The notes: generated by a model from the letters alone, not told the origin. A stretch of DNA of 64,000 nt from Primula veris (GCA_963682055.1 OY821746.1:28152481-28216480); one strand, 5' to 3'. Numbered from the stretch's first letter, positions 44,501 to 54,423 are shown. Program-made: numbers and translations.

Positions 44501-46628
44501 GGTTGCAAACTCAGTTGCAACATCAGTTGAAACCTCATTCGCATAATATTGAAAAATTCAGTGATTGTCCAAAGGTTGTTGTACCTTCTATGATTCACAT
44601 AATAGTGAAAAAGTCAAGACAAAGTCTTGTTATTTTTGACATCACTTATACTCTTTCCTTGCTGAGGTCATCAATCTAGTTTTTGTGTAGAGGAAAAACA
44701 TATTTGCTCAATATAGCTCCTAGACTTAATTTTTATTATGTGGGATCTCATGATAAATATATATTCTTGAGTAAATTGTTAGTATCTTGTGTTCAAAAAT
44801 TCTATACTATATATAATTGCTATCTTTATTTTGAAACAAGTCAAATTTTTTATATTTTTTCAACTATTTAAAATCAGAAAATTAGATAAATCTGTTTCAA
44901 GTTGGAACGTTGATCTTTATTCATTGCTGAATTTATCTAAATCCGTAGTATGAGTTGAAAACTTGGTTGATAAAAAGTCTGGTGTGGAATGTGGTGATTC
45001 TATTATGAGTGATTTTGCTGTGAGAGTTGATTTTAATGATGATTCTTGTTATAATGACTGCTTCAATGTTCTCACTAACAGCAAATAGCTTTGTCATGGA
45101 TGTGGCAAATAGGGGGAGAAGAGAAAGAGAGTTTATGTTATACTATGGTTGGTACATTATTGGTGAATGCTTATTTGAGTTAAGATTATGTCATCTGCAA
45201 TTCTAATCTGCAGGGGGAGATTATGTGCTAATATGCCATGCAGGAGAATCTGCTTTCATAAACTTAGATTATTTGTCAAAATCAATGACAAAGGGGGAGA
45301 TTGTTAGGACCAGATTTCTGGCCTATAAACTATTGGTTGTGTATTGGTTTGAACTAAATAATCCTACTTGATTGTTAAGAATTGAGACAACTTTATGTTT
45401 TCAAGTGAGGTTGCAACCTGCTGTTCTGCAGGATTCTGTCCAGTTCTGTAATTCTGCATTACTGTTCTTTAATAATAATTATTTGTTTTAAAGTATGCAG
45501 GATATATTCTCAAATGATCTTAAAGGATTAATATGTGTTTATTGAGAATATCAAAGTGGTAAGGAAAGATGTTTCCTAAAAGATATAAGGAGATTAGTTT
45601 ATAAAGATATGTGTCCTTTTAACTAGGAAATCTATATCTCTATTCTTATGCAAATCTTTATCACTTGTTTCAATCTTTGTTTCTTATCAAAATCAGTATA
45701 ACACGTTTAAAAGATTGAATGTAATATGGAGTTAAGTGTTTCATATGTATATGAAAAGATATTATCTCTAAAAGATATTATCTTTATATGTTTTCTAGTT
45801 AAAGGAAAAGACTAACTCCTATTATCAAATTTGTTATTAAACAGGAAATACTAATGATGATTGAAGTCAATCCACGCTGAAGAGTTTGCTCATACATGGA
45901 AAGATTGAAGCCAATCAAAACAAGTCAAAGCAATCCTAAAAGATATTGAAGCAAGAAGATTGTTTTACTTGTATAAATAATTTATAACTTAGCTTGTAAA
46001 AGGTTGTGTGTTCTACATTATAAAGAACTCATTCTTGAGAGAATACACGTGAGCTTTTAAAAGAAAACAATGGTGGGATGCCATTGATTTATAAGTGATA
46101 GTTATAGAGTAGGAGCAATATAGAGATAGGCAGAAAAACCTAGAGGGAGTCTAAGAGTTTTTCATTAAGACTTGAATCCTATATTGTAAGCTTTTTATAA
46201 TATCATAATCTGGGTAAGTGCCCCGGATACGTAGCATAGTTAGGTGAACTCCGTTGTTAAATGTGCGTGTGAATCATTTCAAATACATTTAACTTTTCAC
46301 AGTTCTGTCCATTAATACACTTGGTTCCAACTGTGGTTGCAACCTCACTTGGAACCTTACTGCAAAACTGCAACTAGACTTTACACGTTCTGTCCATCAT
46401 TGGTTCCAACCTCAGTTGCAACTGTACTTGGAACCTAACTGCATAACAGCGACTAGAACAGCGGATAGGAATTTCAGTTACGGTTATAGTTTTGATCGAT
46501 GGCTTGTTCAAAAGTTTGAGTTGTTGCTCCAATTCCGACTCTTCATTTTCTGATAGATTCCAACTCTCGACACGATATGAATTTAGAATAATCGCAAAGA
46601 CAACCAATAGACGGATGCTCGAGTCCAT
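32566..46628 (-). CDS. Neprosin-domain peptidase, copy 2 (frames open, intron 1 damaged)
   Basis: Seven exons on the minus strand: 46482-46628, 39317-39403, 38999-39229, 38473-38625, 37085-37141, 36826-36963, 32566-32937; 394 residues. Boundaries and phases match the intact copy exon by exon. Domains: signal peptide (MDSSIRLLVVFAIILNSYRV), neprosin activation peptide (exons 2-3, EGCPLGTVPIKR), neprosin catalytic domain (exons 4-7, DSIEVGWR, CFNLRCPGF, SSLEWGGEVFSP, ending ILYGGPGGST). Neprosins are secreted glutamic peptidases that cut after proline. Damage is confined to intron 1. A 5.9-kb copia element occupies the splice donor, whose GTAAC became the target duplication. The acceptor dinucleotide at 39404-39405 reads AC, not AG; the next AG (39399-39400) would remove 5 nt and shift frame. 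Probably mis-spliced, though the other exons lack stops. Confidence 0.75.
33320..33468. mobile_element. Foldback MITE, probably Mutator-like, in neprosin copy 2 intron 6
   Basis: 149 bp. Left end GGAAGCAGCGTCTCTGACTC pairs with the reverse complement of the right end (GGAAGCAGAGTACCTGACTC). Flanks CTGTATCAT (33311-33319) and CTGTATCGC (33469-33477) match at 7 of 9 positions, consistent with the 9-bp duplication made by MULEs. Non-coding. Confidence 0.75.
34125..34991. mobile_element. Non-autonomous element with GGCCGTAAACGAACCGAA end
   Basis: The right end reads TTCGGTTCGTTTACGGCCCTAG; inside are AATAAACAAACACGAACCGA on the right and AATAACAAACGAACACGAAC on the left around an AT-rich core. 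Similar in style to 16873-17618. Its left terminus is unclear. The hAT-type MITE at 34244-34563 is inserted into it. Confidence 0.55.
34244..34563. mobile_element. hAT-type MITE with perfect 8-bp target duplication
   Basis: 320 bp. Ends CAGGGGTGGCCCTGAG and CTCAGGACCGCCCCTG are inverted repeats with 2 mismatches in 16. ATTGAGTT flanks both sides exactly (34236-34243 and 34564-34571). An 8-bp duplication and CAGGGG termini fit hAT elements. It lies inside another element, within intron 6 of neprosin copy 2. Confidence 0.9.
36034..36564 (-). CDS. Unrecognised open frame in neprosin copy 2 intron
   Basis: 176 codons. The first ~75 residues (MIREVVKSLNHAYSMILDKI, then VDPRQLTADMFREEKKIKVV) have a balanced, protein-like composition. 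From about residue 80 the frame becomes serine-, proline- and leucine-rich as it enters the purine-rich tract at 36060-36345, and there it is unlikely to be real. I do not recognise the family. It lies on the same strand as the neprosin gene, inside its last intron, so it may be a gene fragment carried by a transposon or chance. Confidence 0.25.
   Translation of the reverse strand: MIREVVKSLNHAYSMILDKIHIVDPRQLTADMFREEKKIKVVIEYKGVTYEFLRIELRILTEEYTDSFFLIPPASLGQVRRRRPLPPVLFTSAPPPFFPQMSLLLIPTLFSSHLSPQPFSGLLYSPSSPTPTLLRSISSLLPSYVTSLFFRSTIFFSSVRCSHPHHLCHRFSSLFK
36060..36345. repeat. Purine-rich tract with a GC-rich end
   Basis: Plus strand is almost all G and A (GGAGAGACATCTGGGGGAAG, GAGATGAGAGGAGAAAAGAG) and ends in GGCGGCGCCGCCTTACTTGC. 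It is the most GC-rich patch of this intron and is compositionally foreign to the AT-rich surroundings; origin unknown. Confidence 0.6.
38275..38410. repeat. Dispersed repeat AAAAAGCTCG...TTTTAAAACACTG, copy 1
   Basis: Contains AAAAAGCTCGTTTTTCCGCT, several inverted ACGCTTTTAGCG / AAAAGCTTACGC words, and ends in CCTTTTAAAACACTG. The same order occurs at 57195-57308. It lies in intron 3 of neprosin copy 2. Confidence 0.6.
40549..40553. repeat. Target site duplication GTTAC, left
   Basis: Matches 46477-46481. Read on the minus strand it is GTAAC, the splice donor of neprosin exon 1, so each end of the element carries one donor copy. Confidence 0.92.
40554..41728 (+). repeat. 5' LTR of the Sirevirus-like element
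   Basis: Starts TGTTAGGATCAG and ends GGATAGGAATTTCA. TATAAATAG box at 41224-41232. The 3' part carries repeated GGTTGCAACCTCACTTGGAA-like words. Confidence 0.95.
41224..41232 (+). promoter_or_regulatory. TATA box of the Sirevirus-like 5' LTR
   Basis: TATAAATAG in the LTR, with an ACACGTGA motif about 70 bp downstream; the likely element promoter. Confidence 0.65.
41731..41742 (+). other. Primer binding site (initiator tRNA-Met)
   Basis: TGGTATCAGAGC, the canonical copia primer site, two bases after the 5' LTR. Confidence 0.95.
41788..43023 (+). CDS. gag: Sirevirus-like gag (ends at a premature TAA)
   Basis: The open frame extends back into the LTR (41668), but the first ATG after the PBS is 41788 (MDLMREGNSWSKPPLLEGGE), giving 411 residues. 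It has a DUF4219-like start (NYVFWKTRMKSFI), a UBN2 capsid region (AWDILKVTFEGTVKVKAFKL, LVKKILRSLPNRFE), a charged linker, and a C-terminal heptad-type segment (YKVLSKQSVSINKLNENLKT) that looks like a coiled coil. The TAA at 43021 interrupts this segment: the same frame runs on for 313 more codons to 43965, so it is a point nonsense mutation or a readthrough stop rather than a natural end. Confidence 0.85.
   Translation: MDLMREGNSWSKPPLLEGGENYVFWKTRMKSFIKQQSEQAWKSVLTGWETPMVSNGDGDLVCLPEEKWTAGQDKKSNANSTAINLIFAGVTLNVFRYISHCETAKEAWDILKVTFEGTVKVKAFKLQQLTTKFENLKMEEDESIEQFNGRICQIAHESENLGEKYSDAKLVKKILRSLPNRFEIKVTAIEKSTDLDNLKLEELMGNLRTHELKFRKKKVEKGIAFQAKKFEPKFYEDSEEDEQFYLFVKNMFKQFYKKKLVETENSKSFQKKEMQTANFENKSREVQCRECKGLGYMPSEMISTLSDNRESESKDEYGNQTNFKSFMAKVTTKSNSNCNSECESVAFSVTTELETYNSSDDEEISEESVNKQYLLLYEKYKVLSKQSVSINKLNENLKTEVKELTEQLKRK
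43024..43965 (+). pseudogene. Sirevirus-like gag C-terminus: zinc knuckle and protease stub
   Basis: In frame with the preceding gag. It begins with the rest of the coiled coil (FELDETTKKIKLLN), then a CCHC knuckle (CHFCKNPGHFERQC, C-x2-C-x4-H-x4-C), then ARYFDSGCSKQVANVVNLGN, a worn version of the copia protease DSG motif. After that the sequence is lysine- and serine-rich with no family motif and stops at TAG. Integrase and RT should follow but do not. Confidence 0.75.
44046..44258 (+). pseudogene. RNase H C-terminal remnant of copia pol
   Basis: 71 codons including stop: NSVQHSRTKHIDLRHHFIKE and STERQLADIFTKPLD are the conserved end of copia RNase H. No upstream pol sequence is attached, so a deletion removed roughly 3 kb of pol between the protease stub and here. 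Confidence 0.85.
44259..45289 (+). other. Non-coding 3' region of the Sirevirus-like element
   Basis: About 1 kb between the pol end and the 3' LTR. No gene-like frame. Contains GGTTGCAACTCAGTTGCAAC-type repeats near 44450-44540 that echo the LTR, and two extra purine tracts (AGGGGGAGAA at 45111, CAGGGGGAGA at 45211). Confidence 0.6.
45290..45301 (+). other. Polypurine tract of the Sirevirus-like element
   Basis: AAAGGGGGAGAT lies immediately before the 3' LTR; with 45111 and 45211 it makes three such tracts, as described for Sireviruses. Confidence 0.85.
45302..46476 (+). repeat. 3' LTR of the Sirevirus-like element
   Basis: Identical in length to the 5' LTR. By-eye comparison finds about 15 substitutions, mostly transitions, and no indel. 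The TATA box is TATAAATAA here (45972). Confidence 0.95.
46477..46481. repeat. Target site duplication GTTAC, right
   Basis: Directly adjoins neprosin copy 2 exon 1 (46482-46628). With the first element base it still reads GTAACT on the minus strand. Confidence 0.92.
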
Positions 46629-48014
46629 GCAATTCTTCTAGTACATATGAAAAAAAGATATTAGGAGAGATCATGTTTTAATAATTAATTTTTTTTTTGC
46701 CAAAAATAGGATTTTAAAAATATCACCACTCTTCTCACTATTGTTCATAGAGATATAACTAGTTTTAGGAAATAAAAATTGAAAATTTCTCGAATGGAAA
46801 CTAAACTTACATGTTTTTCTTCTTCTTTTTATTTTTGTCAGAAGAGATTGTGTTATGACATGTAAATGCTTGTGAGGTCATATATATACGAGAGATTGGA
46901 CCCTCTTTTGGAAAAAAACCCCAAAAAGTAATAATATTGCTCCGTTTATAATCCAACATTAAATTCTCATAATCCATGATCGATCAAAAAGATTATTACA
47001 TTATTTGATCATTCCCTTATTCACATTTATTAAGATAATAATTACAAGTACATGCATGAAGCTTTCAAATATTCCTACACTGTACATGGACAAAAAGCTT
47101 TCAAATAATCCATGATGAAAAAGATTATTACATTATATTTAACAATTTCATTATAGTTATTAATAATTGCAACACTTATCCGCATATCCCCTAAAATACG
47201 AAAACGTACATATTTATCTTGTTTAGATCATCCTTTTGGCAACTTAAGTTATGTTATTGTATGTATTAAAGCATTCACATCAGTGTGTTTATAATAATCA
47301 TCTATTTTACCTTGTCCATCAAACCCCTTATTTCTAATTTACATATTATATATATAGCACATATCTGCACAACAAATCATTTAAGATACAAATTCAATTT
47401 ACAGATTTTTAGCTTAAGCAGTTATCTAAAATACATGTCGTGTAAAAATAAATAAAAATTCTTATTTTATACTCCTAACATTTTTTTAAATGCATAATTC
47501 AAATAAAATCCGAGTTATATATTAACGTAGCACCTAATTTTTTTAAAAAAAATTGCACCGCTATACATAGAATACCAGTGGCCTAATTTTATACTAGTAT
47601 ACATTTATTTTCCTTGGTATATGAATGACTCAAAAAAGAAGCACCGGCGACAAAGCATTAACATATGCGTTCATGCTAATATTTATGGGCCTTGTGACAT
47701 ACCTATTTGGCTATTTCTACAATAATAGTATATGCTAATTAGTTTATTGTGGAAAAAGGTGTGAAATATATACGATTAGCTAAAATACATATCACCATAC
47801 ATGAACGGTGTAACACTCAAAATATATATTCAATGGATATAATAGATAAAAAGTGCTCACGGAGTGAATTTGTGCCGGATAACATTTAAAACTAATTATT
47901 TAAGAATTAATACTAATTTCAAATTATTTATTGCAAATTAGTATCATTTTAATTACTAATGCATATAAACTCAATACATTTGTCATAAGAAAAGTTTGGC
48001 CAAGACTGAGACCA
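46629..48014. other. Upstream region of neprosin copy 2
   Basis: AT-rich sequence 5' of exon 1, where a promoter would lie. No convincing TATA box or gene. CATGATGAAAAAGATTATTA-like words recur at about 46977 and 47111, suggesting a small local duplication. Confidence 0.45.
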
Positions 48015-48076
48015 TTGACCGGACTCTGACATTGACCGTCAGAGTCTGGCGTTGACCGTCGGATGCCAGTTTGACC
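48015..48076. promoter_or_regulatory. Four TTGACC (W-box) motifs
   Basis: TTGACC at 48015, 48032, 48052 and 48071, same strand, spaced 17-20 bp, within a small repeat (GACTCTGACATTGACCGTCA). TTGAC(C/T) is the WRKY binding core. The nearest promoter candidate is neprosin copy 2, 1.4 kb away; the array may equally be a piece of repeat. Confidence 0.4.
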
Positions 48077-48234
48077 AAAAACTAACTAACTAAATAAATA
48101 AAAACTCAAAAAAATCCATAAAAAAATTTAAAAATACAAAAATTATTTAAAAAAATAGAAAATTTGGAAAAAAAATTAAAAAATTATGAAAAAAATCCAA
48201 AAAATTGTTTTTCTTACAAAAATTCGAAAACAAT

Positions 48235-48915
48235 TTTTGTGACAATCTAACACAATATTTTGACAATCTAATACAAGTTTTTGACAATCTAATATAAATT
48301 TTTGACAATCTAATATTTTTTTGACAATCTAGTAGACAATGTAATGCATTTTTTTTTACAATCTAATACATTTTTTTTTGAAAATCTAATATAATTTTTT
48401 TTTGAAAATAAAATATAATTTATTTGACAATACAATTGACAATCTTATACAAATTTTTTGCAATCTAATACAAGTTTTTTAAAAATTTAATACAAATTTC
48501 TTGACAATCTAATACATTTTTTTTGACAATCTAATACATTTAAAAAAAAATATAATACAAATTCTTGACAATCTAATATAAAATTTTGACAATCTAATGC
48601 AATTTTTGCAACAATCTATTATTTTATTTTTTTGACAATGTAATACATTTTTTTTTGACAATCTAGTATAATGTTTTGGCAATTTAATACAATTTTTTGG
48701 ACAATCTAATGAACTTTTTTTGACAATCTAATACAAAAAATTTGACAATATAATACATTTTTTTGACAATTTAATATAATTTTTTTGACAACCTAATGAC
48801 AATATAATACAATTTTATTGACAATCTAATATAATTTTTGTGAAAATTTAATACACAATTTTTAACAATGTAATACAATTTTTTAAAAATCTAATATAAT
48901 TGATTTGACAATATA
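48235..48915. repeat. Satellite-like array of GACAATCTAATACA-T(n), ~22-bp unit
   Basis: About 30 imperfect head-to-tail copies of GACAATCTAATACAATTTTT with variable T-runs. No coding potential. It ends directly against a decayed LINE. Confidence 0.85.
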
Positions 48916-48924
48916 ATAAATGCT

Positions 48925-50000
48925 TGATGGGAGGGAAAAAGAAGCAAACAAAAGTTAAGAAAAAAGGTGGGAATAACAAGAAGAGTAGGTTCGGTGTCGA
49001 TCTCTAAAGGTTAAGTTTCGCATTCGCCTGGTAAGGTTAAAATAACTAATTGGAATGTTCAGGTTTAAATAGCCTTGAGAAAGGATTTTTTTTTGTAATC
49101 TTATTGTTACTTATAATATTAGTTTGGGTTGATCGAAACAAAACTTTGTAATGTGAATAAGCAAGTTGAGTGTAATCGTTTATCACCGAGTTGGAAATTT
49201 ATTGACAACTTTGCTTGTGCTTCTAATTGTTTAAAATAGATCATAGTCATTCTAAGATTTAGTTGCTATTAGTATAACCTCTCCAGAAATCTAGCTCTTG
49301 TCAGCTAACGACTTGTAATAGTTCCACTTCACTTCTTTTTTTGTATGGGTTAAACATTGCGTGCTGAAAGAATGTGCTTATGGAGCAATCTCATTAGTAT
49401 TGCTTCGACCCTTTATAATTTGTCGTGGGGGTGTTTTTGGTATTTTTAATGTTTTGAGAAAACCGCATGATAATAGAGGAGACAACAATATTTTGAGAAA
49501 CGAAAAAAATGAATTTGCTAGGTTTATTAATGATGCGGGTCTTGATAACTTGAGATATAGAGGTCTCTTTTTTACGTGGTGTAATGATAACGTACCGTTC
49601 ATCACCATCTTTTCGCAAGCTTGATATAGTGCACTTATCAATAATGTGTGGCTCTTGTCCTTTTTCGATTATGATGCTGAATTGCACCGAGTGACCTTTC
49701 AGACCATTCTCCTATTATAGTTAAAGTTGTAAAGGATTTTGTGAGTGGTTCAATACCCTTTAAGTTCTCTAATCAGTTGGGATCTTATGACGAGTTTTCT
49801 AGATCAGTGGCGAGGGTTTAAGGCCCCCCCTTTCTCACCTACTTAAATATTCATTGTTTTTAGGATATTATTTGTAGTAAAGCAAAAGCTTTGGAAACTT
49901 GTCAAGAATAAGCGTGCTACTGAGGCTCGAAAGCGTCTTCATTCCCTCCAAAGCAACTTGGATGTTAGCGGAGATCGTTTTTTAGATTGGTCATCCCAAA
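48925..50000 (+). pseudogene. Decayed non-LTR (LINE-1) retrotransposon, ORF1 end and endonuclease
   Basis: A lysine-rich ORF1 tail (AAGAAAAAAGGTGGGAATAA region) is followed by an ORF2 start resembling the L1 endonuclease opening (KITNWNVQ, ~49047). A frame at 49361-49624 holds GGVFGIFNVLRK, EFARFINDAGLDNLRYRGLF and FTWCND, all endonuclease landmarks. At ~49697 DLSDHSPIIVKVVKDF carries the SDH catalytic motif. Frames change and stops intervene between these pieces, and no reverse transcriptase follows, so it is a dead 5' fragment. Confidence 0.75.
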
Positions 50001-53000
50001 GGACACATGCAGCCAAAGTATGAAGTCAGTGCATGCAATCTGTGGTTCCGAGCATACCAGAATACCCCCTCTGAGTGTTGAGAATGTTCAATGGAGTAAC
50101 ATCCTCCGCAGTTGGCTTCATAAGATAACACTTGCTACATGTTTTCAGGACAATCTCATTGACCATCCTGACGTATAGATACTTATGCATATGAAGCCTC
50201 CGTCAGAATACGATATTCAAATAAATATGAACTACAGTATCAAAATATTCCCTCCGGATTTTGTTAGCGCTTTCCAAGATTAGTCGGGTATTCTATACTC
50301 GTAGTTTTCGGGAACGCTTCGTGAAGTCACTTGTATTCAAGAGCAGCAAGAATATGAAGAAACATATGATCGTAAAGGTTCCTCGATATCTCAGAAGAAG
50401 GAGAATGAGAATAGGTTTGGATCCATTCAATTTCAAGTTAAGAGTGTTCGAATTATATGATATGTCGAATATTTTATTTGAGTGATAGTAAGAGTTTTTT
50501 AAATGGTGTGGTATGACTAATTGTAGAGGAGGTGTATATAGGGATTATATTGGATATTTTATAATTTCTAAAAATTAAGGACAAAAAGTCAGTTGTTATC
50601 GGAATACTACTTCATAATTTCAATAATTTCGAAGACCAAAATAATACAAACAATCATTTTTTAAAAGATTAAATAAATAAATTTAAGCATAAAAAACGTA
50701 GTGGGGCTTTGATTTAATATTTCTATAAGGAGTATAAGAATAAAAAAATTGCAGCATCAGGTATTATTTATTAAAACTTTAGAACCAAAAGTGTTAGGAT
50801 TGAAGACATTGAACCAAATATGTTATTGTTAGAAATTAGAGGATCAAACAAGAGTTTTTTGTTGAAAATTATAAAACTTTCCCACTTTTGTTAATGAACG
50901 TTGGTCAGTATTGAAGTTTGTAAGTTTTCTAAGAATAGCGAAATATGGAAAATCGGTGTCTTTTTCTAATCTCAAAACTGTAATATTGGTTAAAAGGCAT
51001 TTACTCTGAACAAACGAAAAAACTTTACCCACAAAATTGAAAACTAGATATATAAGCAGAAAATTGAGAACTAAAGTAGATCTACCTTATTGAAAACTAA
51101 AATTATAAGCAGAAAATAGAGCAGGTGAAGCAAACAAGTGAAGAATACAGATTCCATCATCTTCTACAGTGTAGGTGGATTTTATTTTAAGAATTTGCAA
51201 AATTCATTTTTAGTGATTTTCTTAAACTCTATTAGTTGATTGGAAAATTTCTTCTATTGTTCTTAGGCATCTTTGATATCTAACATACGGATATATATAG
51301 AAAGAAGGGCTACATATCAGTCATTTAATTAATACACATTGTGTTTGAAATTGAATCTCCTCTCAGTGTTTAAAAAATTCAGTTAGATATTTTTAAGTAC
51401 AGTTTTTTATTCTCCTTTTAATTAATACATATAGACATGACAGGATTTATTATTTTGGTTTAATTGGGTTCATGTACGTTTAATTGACTAATTGTCAAGA
51501 CTTGTTGCGATTAACTTAGGTGATTAAGGTTAGGTAATTAAACGTTGCTCCTTTTATTCTCTTTTTGGTTGAAGTTAAACGGTCTGTCTTCTTTAGTCGA
51601 GTGGAAGTGGCAGGTCTATATTGAATTCAGTAAGGCTCCCCAATTATACGTATAAACATAGGTTCTTGCGTTGTATATAGTTTAGAAGTAGAATGTTTAT
51701 GTAAGTCATTGAAGGGTAAAGAAGATCAGTTGCTCTCTTTGATAATGGAAATATGTTTCTGTGGTACTAATAAACTCATAGAAGAATTGGATATGGTAAG
51801 ACATGGCGTTTTTAATCATGATTGTGGGTTAGTTAATTGAATCTGCGGTGTTCAAAGAGATTGTTTGTCCCTTTAAAATTTTAAATTTGTGACTACAGAA
51901 TCGACAGATTGCACAATATCTCTCCCATGATCTGTATTTGTTGCACCCATGACCTTCATTTGTAGATTTCTGATTGGAATTCCTTCTTCTTTCAAGGCTT
52001 AAAGCTTTGTCATCTCTGACTATGCTTTTCAAGGCAAAATTCAAAGAGATTGTACCAATTGTTCAAAATGGATATTTTTATCTATTCTTTACTCTCTTAT
52101 CTTATACTAAAAAGACCAAGTTGTATTTTTGCATACCATGGTCTTTCCTGAGAAATTCTAACATAACCGGACTGCGACATTAAGCCAAGCTTATGAATTA
52201 CATGGCTGCAACATTTTTGAGTAAGTACATGTGTGTGTCACAAGGTGAAGCCTCCAGAAGTTCGCACCATCGCTTCAAACAAAATTATAATCAAATTGTG
52301 TTAATGCTTAACTTTTTCGGTGTATGTGATCATGAGAGAGAAATGAATAACCTCTCATTTCCGTCGCCATCCATCACTTTGTCCATCACTATTTCTACTA
52401 TAACTTCTAATTAATACTACTTAATATATGTGTTTGCGAATAAGGGGATGGGTATATGAGTTTGATTTATGTATTCCGAATCAGGTCTCAAAATTAAGTG
52501 TTTTTCTTTTCCTTTTCTGGGTCACCATACGTTTGAATGTGTTAATGAATAATGTATAACTTTTTGGGTGTACGTGATCATGAAATTGTTGCTTTTATCA
52601 CTCATTTTCTAAATGCTTCATCAATTCTTATTTTATCCCGAAACTTACCTCCATTCAGAATTTTTTTTTTAGTTTTTTTTTTTGATTCGCTATCAATTTT
52701 GGGCTGCATATCGTACTGAAAGTGTTATTTTGGGTAGGTGAAATTTAACCGCTTATTAGTGTTTGTGAATAGAAATCGCAAGTCAGTGTGAAGAAGCATA
52801 AAAAGAGAAAAATCATCCATAACTCGTATTCTGTGGGTCTTTCATTGTAGATGGGTATGTCTTAATTTCTAAAATGTTAGAGCCATGCAAGCTCTATTCC
52901 TTAGGAGTCTTTACTTACAATTCTAGCATTTAAGAGTTTGTTTTGGGGGTATAGAGTGTTCAATCTATTTGCAATTTATGCTTTGCAGGGGACTAGCAGA

Positions 53001-54423
53001 GAAGAAATTTGTTGTTTCAAGTTGAAGGAATCAAACGGACATAGGAATTTAGAGGCGTTACTCAGTCACAGTGTCAGTGTCGTATAGTCCACTTTCATCA
53101 AGTAGCAAAGCACGAGCTTCTTTCAGAGCAGAGGAGACAACTCTATCCCAGGTTAGGAAGTTAATTCTAAAGTTGCACGTTTTTTGTTTTATCTTGACTT
53201 CAATTTGCTTCAGGTAGATGCTATTTACTCTTGACATTCAAATATTAGCGGTAACGTAAAGATAATTATGGTTCATATCCTTGAATATGCATTGGCTGGA
53301 TGCCATTTGCTTACCTTAGTAGGTGGACTTTAGGCTTTTTTCTATGGCTTAATAGGATTTCTGACTATTTAGAGGTGTTAATAGTGATATTCCAGTAATC
53401 GTTGCATTACGAGCAGGTGTTATACTTAAACAATTGCAGATAAGTTGTTGCTTGTTGCCTTGTTGGCCTATGTTATCCAGTCAAGCTTAAGTGTGTTTTT
53501 ACTTGATATATCATACCTTATTGTTAATACGGATAATATAAATCTCTTTAATTCCCCCTGTTTCTGATGCATGAGCAAATTGTTGAGGCTACTTTACATA
53601 AATTAAAAAGAGTAGTTCTAGCGGACTTGGTGAATTTGTTCTTTAAAAACTGGGAAAGCTTCAATCACAACTCTGATTCCATTATATGAATTTTAAAAAA
53701 GGTGAGAGTGGATTCTTTTTCTTGGAGTATATTTATGTTTGTACGTTTCAAAAAAACTACATAAAAAAATCAAAAACACTTCTGGAGATTTTGATGTACA
53801 CTGAAACTGTGATGAGACCAAATTTTTGCGCACTTCAGATAGGAACTCATGATGGGGTAATATGGTAGTCTGTTACGCTTGTTGACATAAAACAAAGTGC
53901 ATTTCAGCTCATATCCATTTTTCAGTGATATGATGATGAACAAACCCAATTTCAGCGTAGCTTAATAGCGGGCATTAATTTGATTCCCACCTATTGTATG
54001 CGTAGCTTAATAGCGGGAATTATACACATGTACATAACAAAGAAATCAGACAATACCTATGAGGTTAATTATTTAAAGGTGTGACTGGTTGATGGAGGTG
54101 GTGCAAAAGAGTATGAAAGAGATCAAATCGTCCAACTTGGTCCCTTTAAATTGCAAGTCTCGATATAAATACACTTCCCTATACGAAGAATTCCCTAAAT
54201 TTTATCCGAAAATCTGACCAAAAAATATCCTATAAATTGGTAGCTGGTGTGAATAGATTGAGGTTTAGGGAGAGACACATCGTTCCTCAGTAGGAGTAAA
54301 TATTCAGTGGAGAATTTCTTCAAGTTGCTGAATATAGTGTGAAAGGTCATCAAAGGTTCTCCTGCCTTTTGTTCAGAAAGAGCTATATCTGGTTTTTGAA
54401 GCCATTCAAGAACTCTGTTCTAG
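50001..54423. other. Intergenic DNA, no gene established
   Basis: Short frames (50261-50485, 51829-52044, 52193-52414 and others) are not recognised. A possible orphan exon lies at about 52990-53151: GCAG before it and GTTAGG after it frame about 160 bp of mixed composition, but the reading frames are interrupted. A short direct repeat GCGTAGCTTAATAGCGGG occurs at ~53956 and ~54000. Confidence 0.45.

Larger units (their letters stand above)
40554..46476 (+). mobile_element. Sirevirus-like copia element, internally deleted
   Basis: 5923 bp with 1175-bp LTRs and a perfect 5-bp target duplication GTTAC (40549-40553, 46477-46481). Has a PBS, gag, a zinc knuckle and protease-like stub, then only the last ~70 codons of RNase H: integrase, reverse transcriptase and most of RNase H are missing, so it cannot transpose on its own. 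Three GGGGGAGA purine tracts before the 3' LTR and a long coiled-coil gag point to the Sirevirus lineage. By eye the LTRs differ at about 15 of 1175 positions (~1.3%). It sits on the exon 1 donor of neprosin copy 2, in the opposite orientation. Confidence 0.93.

Noticed and set aside
44449..44679. Possible third gene of the Sirevirus-like element
   Set aside because: The frame is made of LTR-like GTTGCAAC repeats, short, with no transmembrane or envelope-like feature.
48235..48915. CRISPR-like regular repeat array
   Set aside because: Repeats and spacers are not distinct, units are degenerate T-rich satellite, and the genome is a plant nuclear one.
49378..49687. Minus-strand frames antisense to the LINE endonuclease
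   Set aside because: They mirror the plus-strand LINE fragment, which carries recognisable motifs.
52990..53151. Possible coding exon between GCAG and GTTAGG
   Set aside because: All frames contain stops or lack any recognisable domain, and no neighbouring exon could be found; kept only as a remark.
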